A stretch of 64,000 nt of DNA, taken from assembly GCF_001050155.1 (NCBI RefSeq), contig NZ_LFVY01000001.1, positions 62,001-126,000 on the forward strand. Reading direction: 5' to 3'. The translations under genes were made by a program, and so were the position numbers. The notes beneath the pieces were generated by a model. That model saw only the letters and a list, made by a program, of their open reading frames with translations. It was not told the origin of the DNA and did no database searches. The DNA comes from Nitratireductor soli (lineage in GTDB: Bacteria > Pseudomonadota > Alphaproteobacteria > Rhizobiales > Rhizobiaceae). The stretch's first letter is position 1. Each line of letters opens with the position of its first letter. Positions 53,345-63,458 of this stretch are shown piece after piece.

Positions 53345-53446
53345 AGACCGGTTCAGCGTTTCATGGAAACGTTGAACCGGTCTATTTCTTTGTTTTTCCG
53401 CATTTATGCGGACGTCAGGTGGTCCCACCTGACCGCAAAATGCTCT
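53345..53446. repeat. Mosaic intergenic element, alpha+beta modules (copy C)
   Basis: Alpha is the palindrome AGACCGGTTCAGCGTTTC-atg-GAAACGTTGAACCGGTCT; the linker contains CTTTGTTTTTCC. Beta is CCGCATTTATGCGGACGTCA, then GGTGG-tcc-CCACC and TGCAAAATGCTCT. It has the same order as copy A at 22274. It fills the rlmH-rsfS gap. Confidence 0.88.
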
Positions 53447-53454
53447 AGGGCGGG

Positions 53455-53829
53455 TCAGTGAACCGTTTCATCCTCCAGATCGGGGGCCTGCCACATCTTC
53501 TCGATGTTGTAGAACTCCCTGACCTCGGGGCGGAAGACATGGACGATGATGTCGCCCGAATCGATCAACACCCAGTCGGCGCCCGAGAGCCCTTCGACGC
53601 GCGCCGCGCCGAGGCCGGCCTCCTTGAGCGCACGGATCAGGTGATCGGCAACCGCCGCGACATGGCGATGCGACCGGCCCGACGCCACGATCATGTGGTC
53701 GGCAAGGGGGGACTTACCCTGGATGTCGATGGAGACGATGTTTTCCGCCTTGGAGTCCTCGAGACTCGCGATGGCTGTTTCAACGGCTTGGGAGACCAGG
53801 TTTTTGCTGGCGCCCGCCGGCGAAGGCAT
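53455..53829 (-). CDS. rsfS: Ribosomal silencing factor RsfS
   Basis: RsfS binds ribosomal protein L14 and blocks subunit joining when nutrients are scarce. The 124-residue protein has the family core: KAENIVSIDIQGKSPLADHM, IVASGRSHRHVAAVADHLI, GADWVLIDSGDIIVHVF and YNIEKMW. It lies between nadD and rlmH, the conserved order. AAGG is nine bases before ATG 53829. Confidence 0.93.
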   Translation of the reverse strand: MPSPAGASKNLVSQAVETAIASLEDSKAENIVSIDIQGKSPLADHMIVASGRSHRHVAAVADHLIRALKEAGLGAARVEGLSGADWVLIDSGDIIVHVFRPEVREFYNIEKMWQAPDLEDETVH

Positions 53830-53991
53830 GATGGCAGCCTTCTTCGTCAGTGCTGTTCTCAGTGTCTTTCCTTTCCAATAAGAACAAGCTCACCATGCAG
53901 TTGTCGCTGCATAGTACTTGTTAGATAGGCAGAGTCTCCTAACAGTTTCAAGACGCAGGCCGATCACATGTTTGGGTCAGCTCCGCGCGTG

Positions 53992-54633
53992 TCATGCGCC
54001 GCCTTCGGAAGCATTGCGGATTGCCGTTGACGAGAGGGAGGAGCGTGGCCCGTGTATGAAGGTCCAGGCTGGCGGCTTGCGGCGCGCCAGGATCGGCGCG
54101 TCATCCTCGTCGATGCGTGCGTGATCGAAGGTCTTGGTCATGGTCGAGGAGAGGAATGCCAGGGTGTCGCCGGGGCGGTCGATGACGGCGATCGGGATCG
54201 ATCGGGCGATCTCCTGCCAACGCTCCCAGCGGTGGAAGTCGCGCAGGCTGTCGGCTCCCATGATCCAGACGAAATCGACGCCGCGGTTGCGGCTGCGCAC
54301 CAACCTGATCGTGTCGGCGGTATAGCGGATGCGGTGCCCGGCCTCGAACGCGGTGACCTTGATGCGCGGATCCTCGGCGCATTCCCGCGAAAGCGTCAGG
54401 CGGCGCGCCAGAGGCATCAGCTCCCGGCTGCTCTTCAGTGGATTGCCGGGCGTGACGATCCACCACAATTGATCGAGCTTGAGCCGCCGCAGGGCGATCT
54501 CGGCCACCAGCGCATGGCCGCCATGCGGCGGGTTGAACGACCCGCCGAACAGGCCGACCGCCATGCCCTTTTCCGCATGGGGCATGCGCAGATAGCGCGC
54601 GGGCACGGCGGGGGGCGCGAATGCGTTCGACAT
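53992..54633 (-). CDS. nadD: Nicotinate-nucleotide adenylyltransferase
   Basis: NadD joins nicotinate mononucleotide with ATP in NAD synthesis. The 213-residue protein has the GLFGGSFNPPHGGH nucleotide-binding motif and SSLSSTAIRNA (the ISSTxIR motif) near the end. ATG 54633, 17 bases after proA, gives MSNAFAPPAVPARYL; in-frame upstream starts lie inside proA. It is in the proB-proA-nadD-rsfS run. Confidence 0.94.
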   Translation of the reverse strand: MSNAFAPPAVPARYLRMPHAEKGMAVGLFGGSFNPPHGGHALVAEIALRRLKLDQLWWIVTPGNPLKSSRELMPLARRLTLSRECAEDPRIKVTAFEAGHRIRYTADTIRLVRSRNRGVDFVWIMGADSLRDFHRWERWQEIARSIPIAVIDRPGDTLAFLSSTMTKTFDHARIDEDDAPILARRKPPAWTFIHGPRSSLSSTAIRNASEGGA

Positions 54634-54649
54634 CAAAGGATACGCTGTC

Positions 54650-55936
54650 TCACGGCCGGGTCTGGCCGGTGCCGCGGACGCGATATTTGAACGAGGTGAG
54701 CTGTTCGACGCCGACCGGCCCGCGCGCGTGCATCTTGCCGGTGGCGATGCCGATCTCGGCGCCCATGCCGAACTCGCCGCCATCGGCGAACTGCGTCGAG
54801 GCATTGTGCAGCAGGATGGCCGAATCGATCTCGTTGAAGAAGCGCTCGACCGCCGCCGCGTCCTCGGCGACGATGGCCTCCGTGTGGTGCGACGACCAGG
54901 TTTCGATGTGGCTGATCGCCCCGGAGACGCCGTCGACCAGTTTCACCGAAATGATCGCGTCGAGATATTCGGTGCGCCAATCCTCTTCCGTTGCAGGCCC
55001 GGCGCCCGTGAAGCGGGCGCAAACCTCCGCATCGCCGCGGATTTCGCAGCCGGCCCCGGCGAGCGCGTCGAGCACCGGCGCCAGCAGGCGGTCGGCCGCC
55101 GCGCGGTCGACCAGCAGGGTTTCGGCCGCGCCGCAGATGCCGGTGCGGCGCATCTTGGCGTTGACGGCGATCGCCACCGCCATGTCCAGGTCGGCGGAGC
55201 GGTCGAGATAAAGATGGCAGATGCCTTCCAGATGGGCGAAGACCGGCACCCGCGCATCGTTCTGCACACGCTCGACCAGGCTGCGCCCGCCGCGCGGCAC
55301 GATGACGTCGAGATTGCCGGAAAGCCCCTTCAGCATTTCGCCGACCGCGGCGCGGTCGGTCACCGGAACGCGCTGGATGGCGTCGGCCGGCAGGCCGGCT
55401 TTCTCGAGCCCCTCGACCAGGCAGGCATGGATGGCGGCCGACGATTGCGCCGAATCCGAGCCGCCGCGCAGGATGACGGCGTTGCCGGCCTTGAGACACA
55501 GGGCGCCGGCATCGGCGGTGACATTCGGCCGGCTTTCATAGATGACGCCGATGACGCCGAGCGGCGTGCGGACGCGCTCGATGCGCAGGCCGTTGGGCCT
55601 GTCCCATGCGGCGAGAATGTCGCCGACCGGATCGTCGAGCGCGGCGATGGCGCGGATGCCATCCGCCATGGCGGCGATGCGTGCCGGATCGAGCTTCAGG
55701 CGGTCGAGAAGGGCGGCCGAAAGGCCTGCCTGCCTGCCATTGTCCATGTCGCGCTCATTGGCGGCGAGGATGGCGTTCTGGTTTGCCAGAAGCGCATCGG
55801 CCATGGCCGACAGGGCGGCGTCCTTCTGCGCGGCGGTGGCGATGGACAACGGCCCGGCGGCGGCGCGCGCGCGCCGGCCAAGATCGTTCATCAGCGCGGC
55901 GATATCGGTGCCGTCCTGCCGGGTGATCGTCAACAT
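54650..55936 (-). CDS. proA: Gamma-glutamyl phosphate reductase
   Basis: ProA makes glutamate semialdehyde with NADPH, the second step of proline synthesis. The 428-residue protein has the catalytic Cys in [28 protein letters not shown] and [20 protein letters not shown]. It begins directly after the proB stop (TAAATG), so proB and proA are coupled. Confidence 0.96.
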   Translation of the reverse strand: MLTITRQDGTDIAALMNDLGRRARAAAGPLSIATAAQKDAALSAMADALLANQNAILAANERDMDNGRQAGLSAALLDRLKLDPARIAAMADGIRAIAALDDPVGDILAAWDRPNGLRIERVRTPLGVIGVIYESRPNVTADAGALCLKAGNAVILRGGSDSAQSSAAIHACLVEGLEKAGLPADAIQRVPVTDRAAVGEMLKGLSGNLDVIVPRGGRSLVERVQNDARVPVFAHLEGICHLYLDRSADLDMAVAIAVNAKMRRTGICGAAETLLVDRAAADRLLAPVLDALAGAGCEIRGDAEVCARFTGAGPATEEDWRTEYLDAIISVKLVDGVSGAISHIETWSSHHTEAIVAEDAAAVERFFNEIDSAILLHNASTQFADGGEFGMGAEIGIATGKMHARGPVGVEQLTSFKYRVRGTGQTRP

Positions 55937-57091
55937 TTATCCCTCCGCCCCTTCTGCCTGGGCCTGGCGCGCCGCGGGCGTCAGCACCAGGTCGTCGCGA
56001 TGGACCATCGCCGCGCGCGCCTCGTAGCCGAGCACAGCGGCGATGTCGCCAGTCTTCAACCCGGCAATTCTTACGGCATCGGCCGCATCGTAGGCAACCA
56101 GCCCGCGTGCCGCCTCGCGGCCGTCCGGCCCGAGGATCGCCACCGTGTCGCCGCGGGCGAAATTGCCCGTTACCCGCTTCACGCCGGCCGGCAGCAGCGA
56201 TTTCCCAGCGGCCAGCGCCCGCACTGCGCCGTCGTCGACGCTGATCGTGCCGGCCGGTTCCAACTGGCCGGCGATCCACGTCTTGTAGGCGCGCACCGGC
56301 GTCTTGCTTGGCTGAAACAGCGTGGCGTGGGCGCCCTGGTCGATGGCGGCCAGCGGGTTGAGCCTGGTGCCCGAGGCGATGATCATCGCCGTGCCGGCGG
56401 CGGTGGCGATGCGGCCGGCGTCGAGCTTGGTGCGCATGCCGCCGCGCGACAGTTCGGAGGCCGCAGCGCCGGCCATCGCCTCAATCTCCGGCGTGATGGC
56501 CTCGACGACGGGAATGAGGCGGGCGTCGGGATTGCTGGCCGGCGGGGCCGTGTAGAGACCATCGACATCCGACAGGAGAACGAGCAGGTCGGCGCCGAGC
56601 ATGGTGGCGATGCGGGCGGCCAGGCGGTCATTGTCGCCATAGCGGATTTCGCTGGTGGCCACCGTGTCGTTCTCGTTGATGACCGGGACGACGTCCATCT
56701 TCAGCAGGGTGGAGATGGTGGCGCGCACGTTGAGATAGCGGCGGCGCTCCTCTGTGTCGCCGAGCGTCACCAGAACCTGGCCGGATTTGAGGTCGCGCCG
56801 GCGCAGCTCCTCGTCCCAGGCGCCGGCAAGGGCGATCTGCCCGACCGATGCGGCGGCCTGGCTTTCCTCGAGGCGCAGCGTGCGCCGCTCGATGCCCAAA
56901 ATGGTGCGGCCGAGCGCGATGGCGCCGGACGAGACCACCAGCACCTCGACGCCCTTGGCGCGCAACGCGGCGATGTCGTCGGCAAGGGCGGCAAGCCAGG
57001 CGCGCTTCAGGCCGGTCTTGCGGTCGACCAGAAGGGCGGAACCGATCTTTACGGTGATGCGACGATGCGAGGCGAACAGGGGATGGGACAT
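55937..57091 (-). CDS. proB: Glutamate 5-kinase with PUA domain
   Basis: ProB phosphorylates glutamate, the feedback-controlled first step of proline synthesis. The 384-residue protein has an amino-acid kinase domain ([43 protein letters not shown]) and a C-terminal PUA domain (about 285-370). Its ATG 57091 is 7 bases after the obgE stop. The chain obgE-proB-proA-nadD is conserved in rhizobia. Confidence 0.96.
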   Translation of the reverse strand: MSHPLFASHRRITVKIGSALLVDRKTGLKRAWLAALADDIAALRAKGVEVLVVSSGAIALGRTILGIERRTLRLEESQAAASVGQIALAGAWDEELRRRDLKSGQVLVTLGDTEERRRYLNVRATISTLLKMDVVPVINENDTVATSEIRYGDNDRLAARIATMLGADLLVLLSDVDGLYTAPPASNPDARLIPVVEAITPEIEAMAGAAASELSRGGMRTKLDAGRIATAAGTAMIIASGTRLNPLAAIDQGAHATLFQPSKTPVRAYKTWIAGQLEPAGTISVDDGAVRALAAGKSLLPAGVKRVTGNFARGDTVAILGPDGREAARGLVAYDAADAVRIAGLKTGDIAAVLGYEARAAMVHRDDLVLTPAARQAQAEGAEG

Positions 57092-57098
57092 GGGAAGC

Positions 57099-58172
<1,074 letters not shown>

Positions 58173-58198
58173 CTACAGCATCGCGCGGGGAAGTGCGA

Positions 58199-58290
58199 GA
58201 GCGGGCCGGCGCATGGCGGCCCGCTCTATCTCTTTGTTTTTTGCATTTGTGCGGACGTCAGGTGGTTCCACCTGACTGCAAAATGCTCTC
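58199..58290. repeat. Mosaic intergenic element, beta module with a different left palindrome (copy D)
   Basis: The left part is GAGCGGGCC/GGCCCGCTC (58199-58226). The linker TATCTCTTTGTTTTTTG leads to a beta module with GCATTTGTGCGGACGTCAGG, TGGTTCCACCTGACTGC and AAAATGCTCT. It occupies the obgE-GNAT gap, ending four bases before the GNAT stop. Confidence 0.82.
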
Positions 58291-58294
58291 TTGC

Positions 58295-58882
58295 TCATGC
58301 GCCCCAGCTTCGCAGGCTGACCCAGGTCTTGCGGTCGAGGTGGTAGCGCTCCACAGGGACCTTGCCGGCGACCAGCGAATCCATCATGCCCTGGCCGGCA
58401 TACTGGAAACCGCATTTGTGGATGACGCGCCGCGATGCGGTGTTGGTGACGCGGCACGAGACGTTCAGCCGTTCGATGTCGGTGGCGCGAAAGGCCAGAT
58501 CGACCAGGGCATGCGCCGCCTCGGTGGCGTAGCCGCGACCCCAATAGGGCTCGCCGATCCAATAGCCCATCTCCAGGCCCTGGGCGCGGCTGTCCATGCC
58601 GGCGCAACCGATGAAGGCGCCGCTTTCGGAGAGCGTGATGGCATAGGTGCAGCCATCCATGACGCCCGTGCGCACGCGGGTGAGGAAGGAATCCGCGTCG
58701 GTGACGCGATAGGGATGCGGCATCCGTCCCAGCATCTCGGCAAGACGCCGATTGTTGGCGAGTTCGACCAGCTCCGTCACATCGTCCTCGCGCGGGCCGC
58801 GCAGCACCAGGCGCTCGGTGACCAGGACGGGGCAGTCGATCCTTATACTCTCACTCTCAACCTCTTCACTTTCGGCAACCAT
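58295..58882 (-). CDS. GNAT-family acetyltransferase (RimJ/RimL-like)
   Basis: The 195-residue protein has the RimJ/RimL-type organisation: TERLVLRGPREDDVTELVEL at the start, GYWIGEPYWGRGYATEAAHA with the acetyl-CoA loop, and NTASRRVIHKCGF. It sits between rpmA and obgE, a placement typical of rhizobia, which may link it to ribosomal or translation-related substrates; this is inference. Confidence 0.9.
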   Translation of the reverse strand: MVAESEEVESESIRIDCPVLVTERLVLRGPREDDVTELVELANNRRLAEMLGRMPHPYRVTDADSFLTRVRTGVMDGCTYAITLSESGAFIGCAGMDSRAQGLEMGYWIGEPYWGRGYATEAAHALVDLAFRATDIERLNVSCRVTNTASRRVIHKCGFQYAGQGMMDSLVAGKVPVERYHLDRKTWVSLRSWGA

Positions 58883-58901
58883 CTTTCTTTCCTCCGGACA
58901 A

Positions 58902-58935
58902 AATTAAAGGGGAGATGGCGACCCATCTCCCCTTT
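58902..58935 (-). terminator. Terminator after rpmA
   Basis: On the minus strand AAAGGGGAGATGG and CCATCTCCCCTTT pair perfectly over 13 bp around a short loop, followed by AATTTTG. It ends the rplU-rpmA transcript. Confidence 0.85.
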
Positions 58936-59004
58936 CGAACCTTTTCCGGACTGTCCAGACACCGGTCCCCGAGATGGGTCGCCGGTGTTGGTGAAGCGGA
59001 CCGG

Positions 59005-59274
<270 letters not shown>

Positions 59275-59354
59275 CTTGCTACTCCTTCGCGCCCAGACGA
59301 GCGCCCGTATTCCTAATGCGCTGTCGCGCGTTCTTTTTCAACCCGCTTGCGCGG

Positions 59355-59459
59355 TCTAGACCGGTTCACCGTCTCATGGAAACGCTGAACCGCTCTACCT
59401 CATTACCCTGCGCAATTCCAGACGGGAAACCGGTTCCCATTTTCCCTGGAGTTGCTCTA
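59355..59459. repeat. Mosaic intergenic element, alpha+gamma modules (copy G)
   Basis: Alpha is an imperfect copy, CTAGACCGGTTCACCGTCTC-atg-GAAACGCTGAACCG. Gamma is GCAATTCCAGACGGGAAACC, then GGTTCCCATTTTCCC and TGGAGTTGCTCTA. The alpha type is shared with copies A and C and the gamma type with E and F, so modules recombine. The CTA at its end is the TAG stop of rplU. Confidence 0.85.
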
Positions 59460-60128
59460 CTTCGCCAGTTCCTTGGCCTGCTCGCGCCAATCGGTGATCT
59501 GGTCGGCGCTGAACGGCATGGCTTCGTCGATCCTGACAATATCCTTGTCGGTCAGCTTGGCCACCTGGGCGAAGGTGGTGATGCCCTGCTCGGCGAGCTG
59601 GCCGGCGGCCACCGGGCCGATGCCCTTGATCTTGGTCAGATCGTCGGGCTCGCCCTTGGGCGCGGTGAACAGCGGTGCGGCCACTGCCGGCGCATCCGCC
59701 TTCACTTCCGCCTTCTTCGGCGCGGCGTCCTTCTTGGCCGGCTTGTCGTCCTTCACCGGCTTGTCTTCCGCCTTGGCGGCCGGCTTGGCTGCAGCCTTCT
59801 TCGAAGGCTTGGCGCCGCCCGTCAGGATCTCGGAGATGCGCACCGTGGTCAGCAGTTGGCGATGACCGCGCTTGCGGCGCGAATTCTGGCGGCGGCGCTT
59901 CTTGAAGGCGATGACCTTCTTGCCGCGGCCCTGCTCGACAACTTCGGCGGCCACGCTGGCGCCATCGACAAGCGGGGCGCCAAAGGTGACTTCCGCGCCC
60001 TGGCCAACCGCCAGGACGTCTGCAAACTGAATGATCTCGCCGGGCTCGCCAGCGATAAGCTCGACCTGGAGCAGGTCGTCGGCGGCAACGCGGTACTGCT
60101 TGCCACCGGTTTTGATGACTGCGAACAT
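59457..60128 (-). CDS. rplU: Large ribosomal subunit protein bL21 fused to a helix-hairpin-helix tail
   Basis: The first ~103 residues are bL21 ([37 protein letters not shown]). A ~60-residue Lys/Ala/Pro linker follows, then a helix-hairpin-helix domain at ~165-223 ([39 protein letters not shown]). The total is 223 residues against ~103 for normal bL21. The extended form is known in rhizobia; the tail's role is unclear. It starts the rplU-rpmA operon and its TAG stop belongs to the repeat. Confidence 0.95.
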   Translation of the reverse strand: MFAVIKTGGKQYRVAADDLLQVELIAGEPGEIIQFADVLAVGQGAEVTFGAPLVDGASVAAEVVEQGRGKKVIAFKKRRRQNSRRKRGHRQLLTTVRISEILTGGAKPSKKAAAKPAAKAEDKPVKDDKPAKKDAAPKKAEVKADAPAVAAPLFTAPKGEPDDLTKIKGIGPVAAGQLAEQGITTFAQVAKLTDKDIVRIDEAMPFSADQITDWREQAKELAK

Positions 60129-60253
60129 CTTTTAGCCTTTCAGTGTCCGGTCCGGCTTTGGCGCGCCAAAGGGGCGGCCTGCCGTCTTTTTGTCAGTCTT
60201 TACGGGTTAATGTACGAGCGGCACGAAGACTTTCCCATGCCGCAAGTCGCGTG

Positions 60254-60282
60254 TGCATAATGGAAGGTGCGGTGAAGGTCAA
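60254..60282 (-). promoter_or_regulatory. Sigma70-type promoter of rplU-rpmA
   Basis: On the minus strand TTGACC and TATGCA are separated by exactly 17 bases, leaving a leader of about 120 bases before rplU. The leader could carry autoregulation but no known motif was recognised. Confidence 0.6.
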
Positions 60283-60378
60283 GTCGCGGGCCGACATTGA
60301 CGCAGATTGGCCCTTGTAACGAAAGCCCTCACCGGCTATCTAGTGCGCCGCGCCGGCACCGGCGTGCCAGCATCTCGC

Positions 60379-60468
60379 GGAGAGGTGGCTGAGTGGTTGA
60401 AAGCACCGCACTCGAAATGCGGCATACTCGCAAGGGTATCGGGGGTTCGAATCCCTCCCTCTCCGCCA
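60379..60468 (+). tRNA. tRNA-Ser (CGA)
   Basis: The 90-base class II tRNA has acceptor arms GGAGAGG/CCTCTCC, encoded CCA, a D arm GCTGAGTGGTTGAAAGC, anticodon stem CCGCA/TGCGG with loop CTCGAAA (anticodon CGA at 60413-60415), a long variable arm (CATACTCGCAAGGGTATCG) and T arm GGGGGTTCGAATCCCTC. It reads UCG. Broken genes lie to its right, consistent with integration or excision near its 3' end. Confidence 0.97.
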
Positions 60469-60519
60469 AGGCCGCTCCCCCGGGATCAGGTGCCAGCCAG
60501 TTGCATCTGCTCCCTGCCA

Positions 60520-60603
60520 CCCCGCCAGTGACGGCATGAAGCCGGTAGCGGCGAACCCCTTCGTGCCGGCAAGGGAGAAGAGATCGCGATAGGAATCGAC
60601 CAT
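60520..60603 (-). pseudogene. Remnant of an MFS transporter N-terminus
   Basis: Reading leftward from an ATG at 60603, 28 codons give MVDSYRDLFSLAGTKGFAAT and GFMPSLAG, closely resembling the start of rhizobial MFS transporters (YRxLFxxPGTKGFxxAGxxARxP). After that the similarity stops and the frame runs into the tRNA-Ser gene. I read it as a gene cut off by a rearrangement at the tRNA. Only family memory supports it. Confidence 0.4.
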
Positions 60604-60625
60604 CTTTGAACTCCAAGGTTCAGTC

Positions 60626-61387
60626 ATGGACAATCTTAGAAACAAGGTGGTGGTGATCACGGGGGCCGGGCGTGGCCTGGGTGCAGCATTTGCATTGGCT
60701 TTCGCCGATGCCGGATGTCGGCTTGTTGTTTGTGGCCGCCGCGCATCGGACCTTCAGGCGATCTCCAAGCTGATAACCGAACGCTCCGAGCACAGCCCCG
60801 ATATCGTGACGCTCGATCTGTCCGACACAATCAGCGTGACACAGGCTGTCGAGCAGATCCATACGCGCCATGCGCATGTCGATATCCTGATCAACAATGG
60901 TGCCATGTGGCTTGAAGCAAGCGCCGAGCCTTATGCGAATGCCGCTGTACTGGGCGTGATTAACGCCGCAGTTTCAGGAACATTTCTGTTCACGCAGGGT
61001 CTCAACCGGATGTTGGAGCGTTCGGAGGCGCCCGATGTGGTCACCATAGGCTCGGTAAGCGGCCTGCCCAACGCCGCCCTGCAATCGGTATCCGTGCCAT
61101 TTTACGCCGCCAAGCGTGCACAAGTCGCCTTGGCCGACGGGTTGCGGCAGACATTTGCTGGCACAAAGATGCGCTCAATCCTGGTGAACCCGCCCTACCT
61201 TGATGACGCCCGGCCGGATCAAGCTGACTGGCATGAAGCCGGCCAGCGACAAAAAGGCCAGCGTGCAACAAGCCGCGACGTGGTTGAAGCTGTCATGTTC
61301 GCGGTTGCAAGGCCGCGCCATATTTCGCTGACGATTGACCTCGACGCAGATGATGGCGGCATGTTTCCGCGACATCCGGGCGTGTAA
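60626..61387 (+). CDS. Short-chain dehydrogenase/reductase
   Basis: The 253-residue Rossmann protein has the cofactor motif TGAGRGLG (residues 12-19), NNGA (ILINNGAMW), the catalytic Ser in TIGSVSG and the YxxxK pair in VPFYAAKRAQ. It is a classical NAD(P)H-dependent SDR with unknown substrate. Its base composition looks slightly less GC-rich than the core genes, and it lies between tRNA-Ser and a transposase scar, so it may be an acquired gene. Confidence 0.88.
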   Translation: MDNLRNKVVVITGAGRGLGAAFALAFADAGCRLVVCGRRASDLQAISKLITERSEHSPDIVTLDLSDTISVTQAVEQIHTRHAHVDILINNGAMWLEASAEPYANAAVLGVINAAVSGTFLFTQGLNRMLERSEAPDVVTIGSVSGLPNAALQSVSVPFYAAKRAQVALADGLRQTFAGTKMRSILVNPPYLDDARPDQADWHEAGQRQKGQRATSRDVVEAVMFAVARPRHISLTIDLDADDGGMFPRHPGV

Positions 61388-61431
61388 ATCACGGCGCGCC
61401 TTGGGGCCTGGAACCAACCGATCCGCGCATC

Positions 61432-61506
61432 CGTGGCCGGATCGAGACGATCTTCAGGACATGGAAACCAAGCTACGGCCTTGGCAGGTCTTCTATGCGA
61501 GACTGA
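61432..61506 (+). pseudogene. Transposase C-terminal scar (IS5-family-like)
   Basis: One frame reads RGRIETIFRTWKPSYGLGRS then SMRD and a stop. This resembles the conserved C-terminal block of IS5-group transposases (RIEKIFGTWKRSYGLRRMRW). Only ~25 codons remain and no terminal inverted repeats were found, so it is a decayed fragment. It supports past insertion activity in this segment. Confidence 0.45.
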
Positions 61507-61548
61507 AGGGCGAGGTTGCGGGCTGAGCAGTCATCTCATACACGGGTG

Positions 61549-61577
61549 TTGACTAATTAGGACGCTTGTCCTAATTT
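61549..61577 (+). promoter_or_regulatory. Promoter with embedded TetR operator
   Basis: TTGACT and TAATTT are spaced by 17 bases. Between and overlapping them lies the perfect palindrome AATTAGGAC-gctt-GTCCTAATT (61555-61576). It covers the spacer and most of the -10 box, a design for tight autorepression of the tetR gene that starts 29 bases later. Confidence 0.75.
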
Positions 61578-61605
61578 TGCCAAACCCTGACAACGGCGCT
61601 CGCTC

Positions 61606-62187
61606 ATGCCCGCATCATCAACCCGCAACCTCATCGTCGAAACGGCGGATGACCTTTTCTACGAAGGCGGATTCGAGGCCACTTCCTTCGCTCACATCGC
61701 GGCGGCCGTGGGCATTTCGCGCGGGAATTTCTATCATCACTTCAAAACCAAGGACGACATGCTTGATGCCGTGATCGCCCGCCGTGTGAAGCGGACGCAC
61801 GCGATGCTCGACGGCTGGCAGGCCGATGGCGACGGCCCGCGCGAGCGCATCCTGTCCTTCGTCCATATGCTGGTCGCCAATCGGGCGAAGATCATGGCCT
61901 TTGGCTGTCCGGTCGGCACACTTTGCTGCGAACTCGCCAAGCTCGATCACGTCGCGCAGGACCGCGCGGCCGAAATCTTCGGATTGTTCCGCGATTGGCT
62001 GACCGGGCAGTTTCAAGCGCTTGGTGCGGGCGACCGGGCCGAGGCGCTGGCGCTGCATCTTCTTGTCCGGTCGCAGGGGGTCGCTGTCATGGCTACCGCT
62101 TTCCGCGACGATTCTTTCATCCGCAGCGAGGTGGCTGGAATCGAACACTGGCTTACGACCTTGCCGGACATTTCCCCATCCCGCTGA
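61606..62187 (+). CDS. TetR/AcrR-family regulator
   Basis: The 193-residue repressor has a helix-turn-helix (EGGFEATSFAHIAAAVGISR and GNFYHHFKTKDDML, about residues 22-62) and a ligand domain with FGCPVGTLCCELAK, containing three Cys in a short stretch. It probably represses its own promoter at 61549-61577 and the YciI-like gene 13 bases downstream. The ligand is unknown; the Cys cluster could sense electrophiles or oxidants. Confidence 0.9.
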   Translation: MPASSTRNLIVETADDLFYEGGFEATSFAHIAAAVGISRGNFYHHFKTKDDMLDAVIARRVKRTHAMLDGWQADGDGPRERILSFVHMLVANRAKIMAFGCPVGTLCCELAKLDHVAQDRAAEIFGLFRDWLTGQFQALGAGDRAEALALHLLVRSQGVAVMATAFRDDSFIRSEVAGIEHWLTTLPDISPSR

Positions 62188-62200
62188 ACAAGGAGCGCCG

Positions 62201-62494
62201 ATGTTCGTCACCTTCCTGAAGTTTGCGGAGAACCGTGCCGCCGCGCCCGAGTTTATGGCGGCGCACAATGAATGGATCGCGCAGGGCTTTGCCGATGGTG
62301 TGTTCCTTTGCATCGGCTCGCTCCAGCCTGCCGCCGGGGGCGCCATCCTCGCCCATGGGGAAAACCGCGCCGATCACGATGCACGCATCGCCGCTGACCC
62401 TTTCGTTGTGGAGGGGATCGTGACGGCCGGAACCCACGAGATCGAGCCCAAGCGCACCGTTGCCGCGCTGGATTTTCTGAAAACGGCGACATGA
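62201..62494 (+). CDS. YciI-like protein
   Basis: The 97-residue ferredoxin-fold protein resembles the YciI family: MFVTFLKFAENRAAAPEFMA, AHNEWIAQGFADGVFLCIGS, DHDARIAADPFVVEGIV. The conserved His-Asp pair of YciI is suggested by the AHNEW and ADPF segments. AGGAG stands five bases before the ATG. It is co-transcribed with the preceding tetR gene and likely its target. Function unknown. Confidence 0.8.
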   Translation: MFVTFLKFAENRAAAPEFMAAHNEWIAQGFADGVFLCIGSLQPAAGGAILAHGENRADHDARIAADPFVVEGIVTAGTHEIEPKRTVAALDFLKTAT

Positions 62495-62798
62495 CAGAGC
62501 AGACGTGGGGCCCGCCACCTGCCGATGATTGCCGCGCAATTCCGGCGTCCCGGAATGCGCGCCATAGCGCACTCCGATGCCGATGCTTGGCGATCTTATC
62601 CGGCCGCTTGCCGCGGCAGCGTAGAAGCGGTCGCTATTCGCCCGATTGTGGACATTTGCACCGACCCTTGGAAACTTCCGCTGCGCGCCCTTTCCCGACA
62701 TTGACGCCTGGACGGGGATCTCCGATCCCGGCATGGCTCCATATTGCCAACCCAATGGATCTATGCCTTCATCGGAAAAATCGGGGAGGACCTACAGG
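62495..62798. other. Gene-free gap between yciI-like and lysE-like genes
   Basis: About 304 bases with no ORF that looks real: the possible frames are Arg/Pro/Ser-rich and lack family features. No palindromic repeat or terminator was recognised. It may be a decayed gene in the accessory segment. Confidence 0.4.
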
Positions 62799-63425
62799 AT
62801 GATCGACCAGGCTACGCTGATTACCTATATGGTCATCGTCCTGGGCTTCGTGTTTATCCCCGGACCTGCGACGTTGCTAACGGTCGCCCGTGCCACCACC
62901 TCCGGAGCAAGGGTCGGCATCGCGACCGGAGCCGGCATAACGGCGGGCGACATCATCCACACAATCTTCGCGGTTGTGGGAATCTCGGCAATCATCGCCA
63001 CCTCCGCGGTGCTGTTCAGCATCGTCAAATATCTCGGGGCCGCGTATCTTGTTTACCTTGGAATCAAGGCAATCCTCGAGAAAGCACCGTCGTCCCTGGG
63101 CCAAGGCCGAACACCCATCACTGCGCTCCAAGCCTTCCGGCAGGCCATTCTGGCGGAAGTGTTGAATCCCAAAACTGCACTATTCTTCCTGGCGTTTCTT
63201 CCGCAATTCGTTCGGCCGGAAAATGGCTATGTGCTTGCGCAACTCACCATTCTTGGTGTGCTGTTTGCGTTCATCGGGTTCTTCAGCACAATTGTCTTTG
63301 CAGTCAGCGCCGGCGGACTGGGGAACTTTCTGCGCCGCAACCCGGCTGTGCTGAGATGGCAGGGAAAGGTGGTCGGCAGCATCTACTGCGCTCTCGGCAT
63401 TCGATTGGCGCTGCAGGAACGCTGA
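62799..63425 (+). CDS. LysE/RhtB-family exporter
   Basis: The 208-residue inner-membrane protein has six predicted helices and the family signature PGPATLLTVARATTSGARVG with the loop YLVYLGIKAIL and NPKTALFFLAFLPQFV. Members export amino acids such as lysine, threonine or homoserine, or related metabolites. ATG 62799 follows GGGGAGG at nine bases. It is followed by an ArsR-rhodanese gene on the same strand. Substrate unknown. Confidence 0.9.
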   Translation: MIDQATLITYMVIVLGFVFIPGPATLLTVARATTSGARVGIATGAGITAGDIIHTIFAVVGISAIIATSAVLFSIVKYLGAAYLVYLGIKAILEKAPSSLGQGRTPITALQAFRQAILAEVLNPKTALFFLAFLPQFVRPENGYVLAQLTILGVLFAFIGFFSTIVFAVSAGGLGNFLRRNPAVLRWQGKVVGSIYCALGIRLALQER

Positions 63426-63458
63426 CGCCTCGACGACCGGCACGGATCGGACAACATT

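Noticed and set aside
60129-60253. Ribosomal-protein leader motif before rplU
   Set aside because: The ~120-base leader is plausible as a control region, but no known structured motif could be recognised by eye.
60329-60660. Minus-strand ORFs over the tRNA reading REGFEPPIPLRVC and RDSNPRYPCEYAAF
   Set aside because: These are the well-known false proteins from the antisense of tRNA-Ser. Only the upstream part in one frame (60520-60603) was kept, as a possible MFS remnant.
62153-62755. 200-residue minus-strand frame across the YciI-like gene and the gap
   Set aside because: It overlaps tetR and yciI, which have good ribosome sites and family motifs; the part in the gap shows no family feature.
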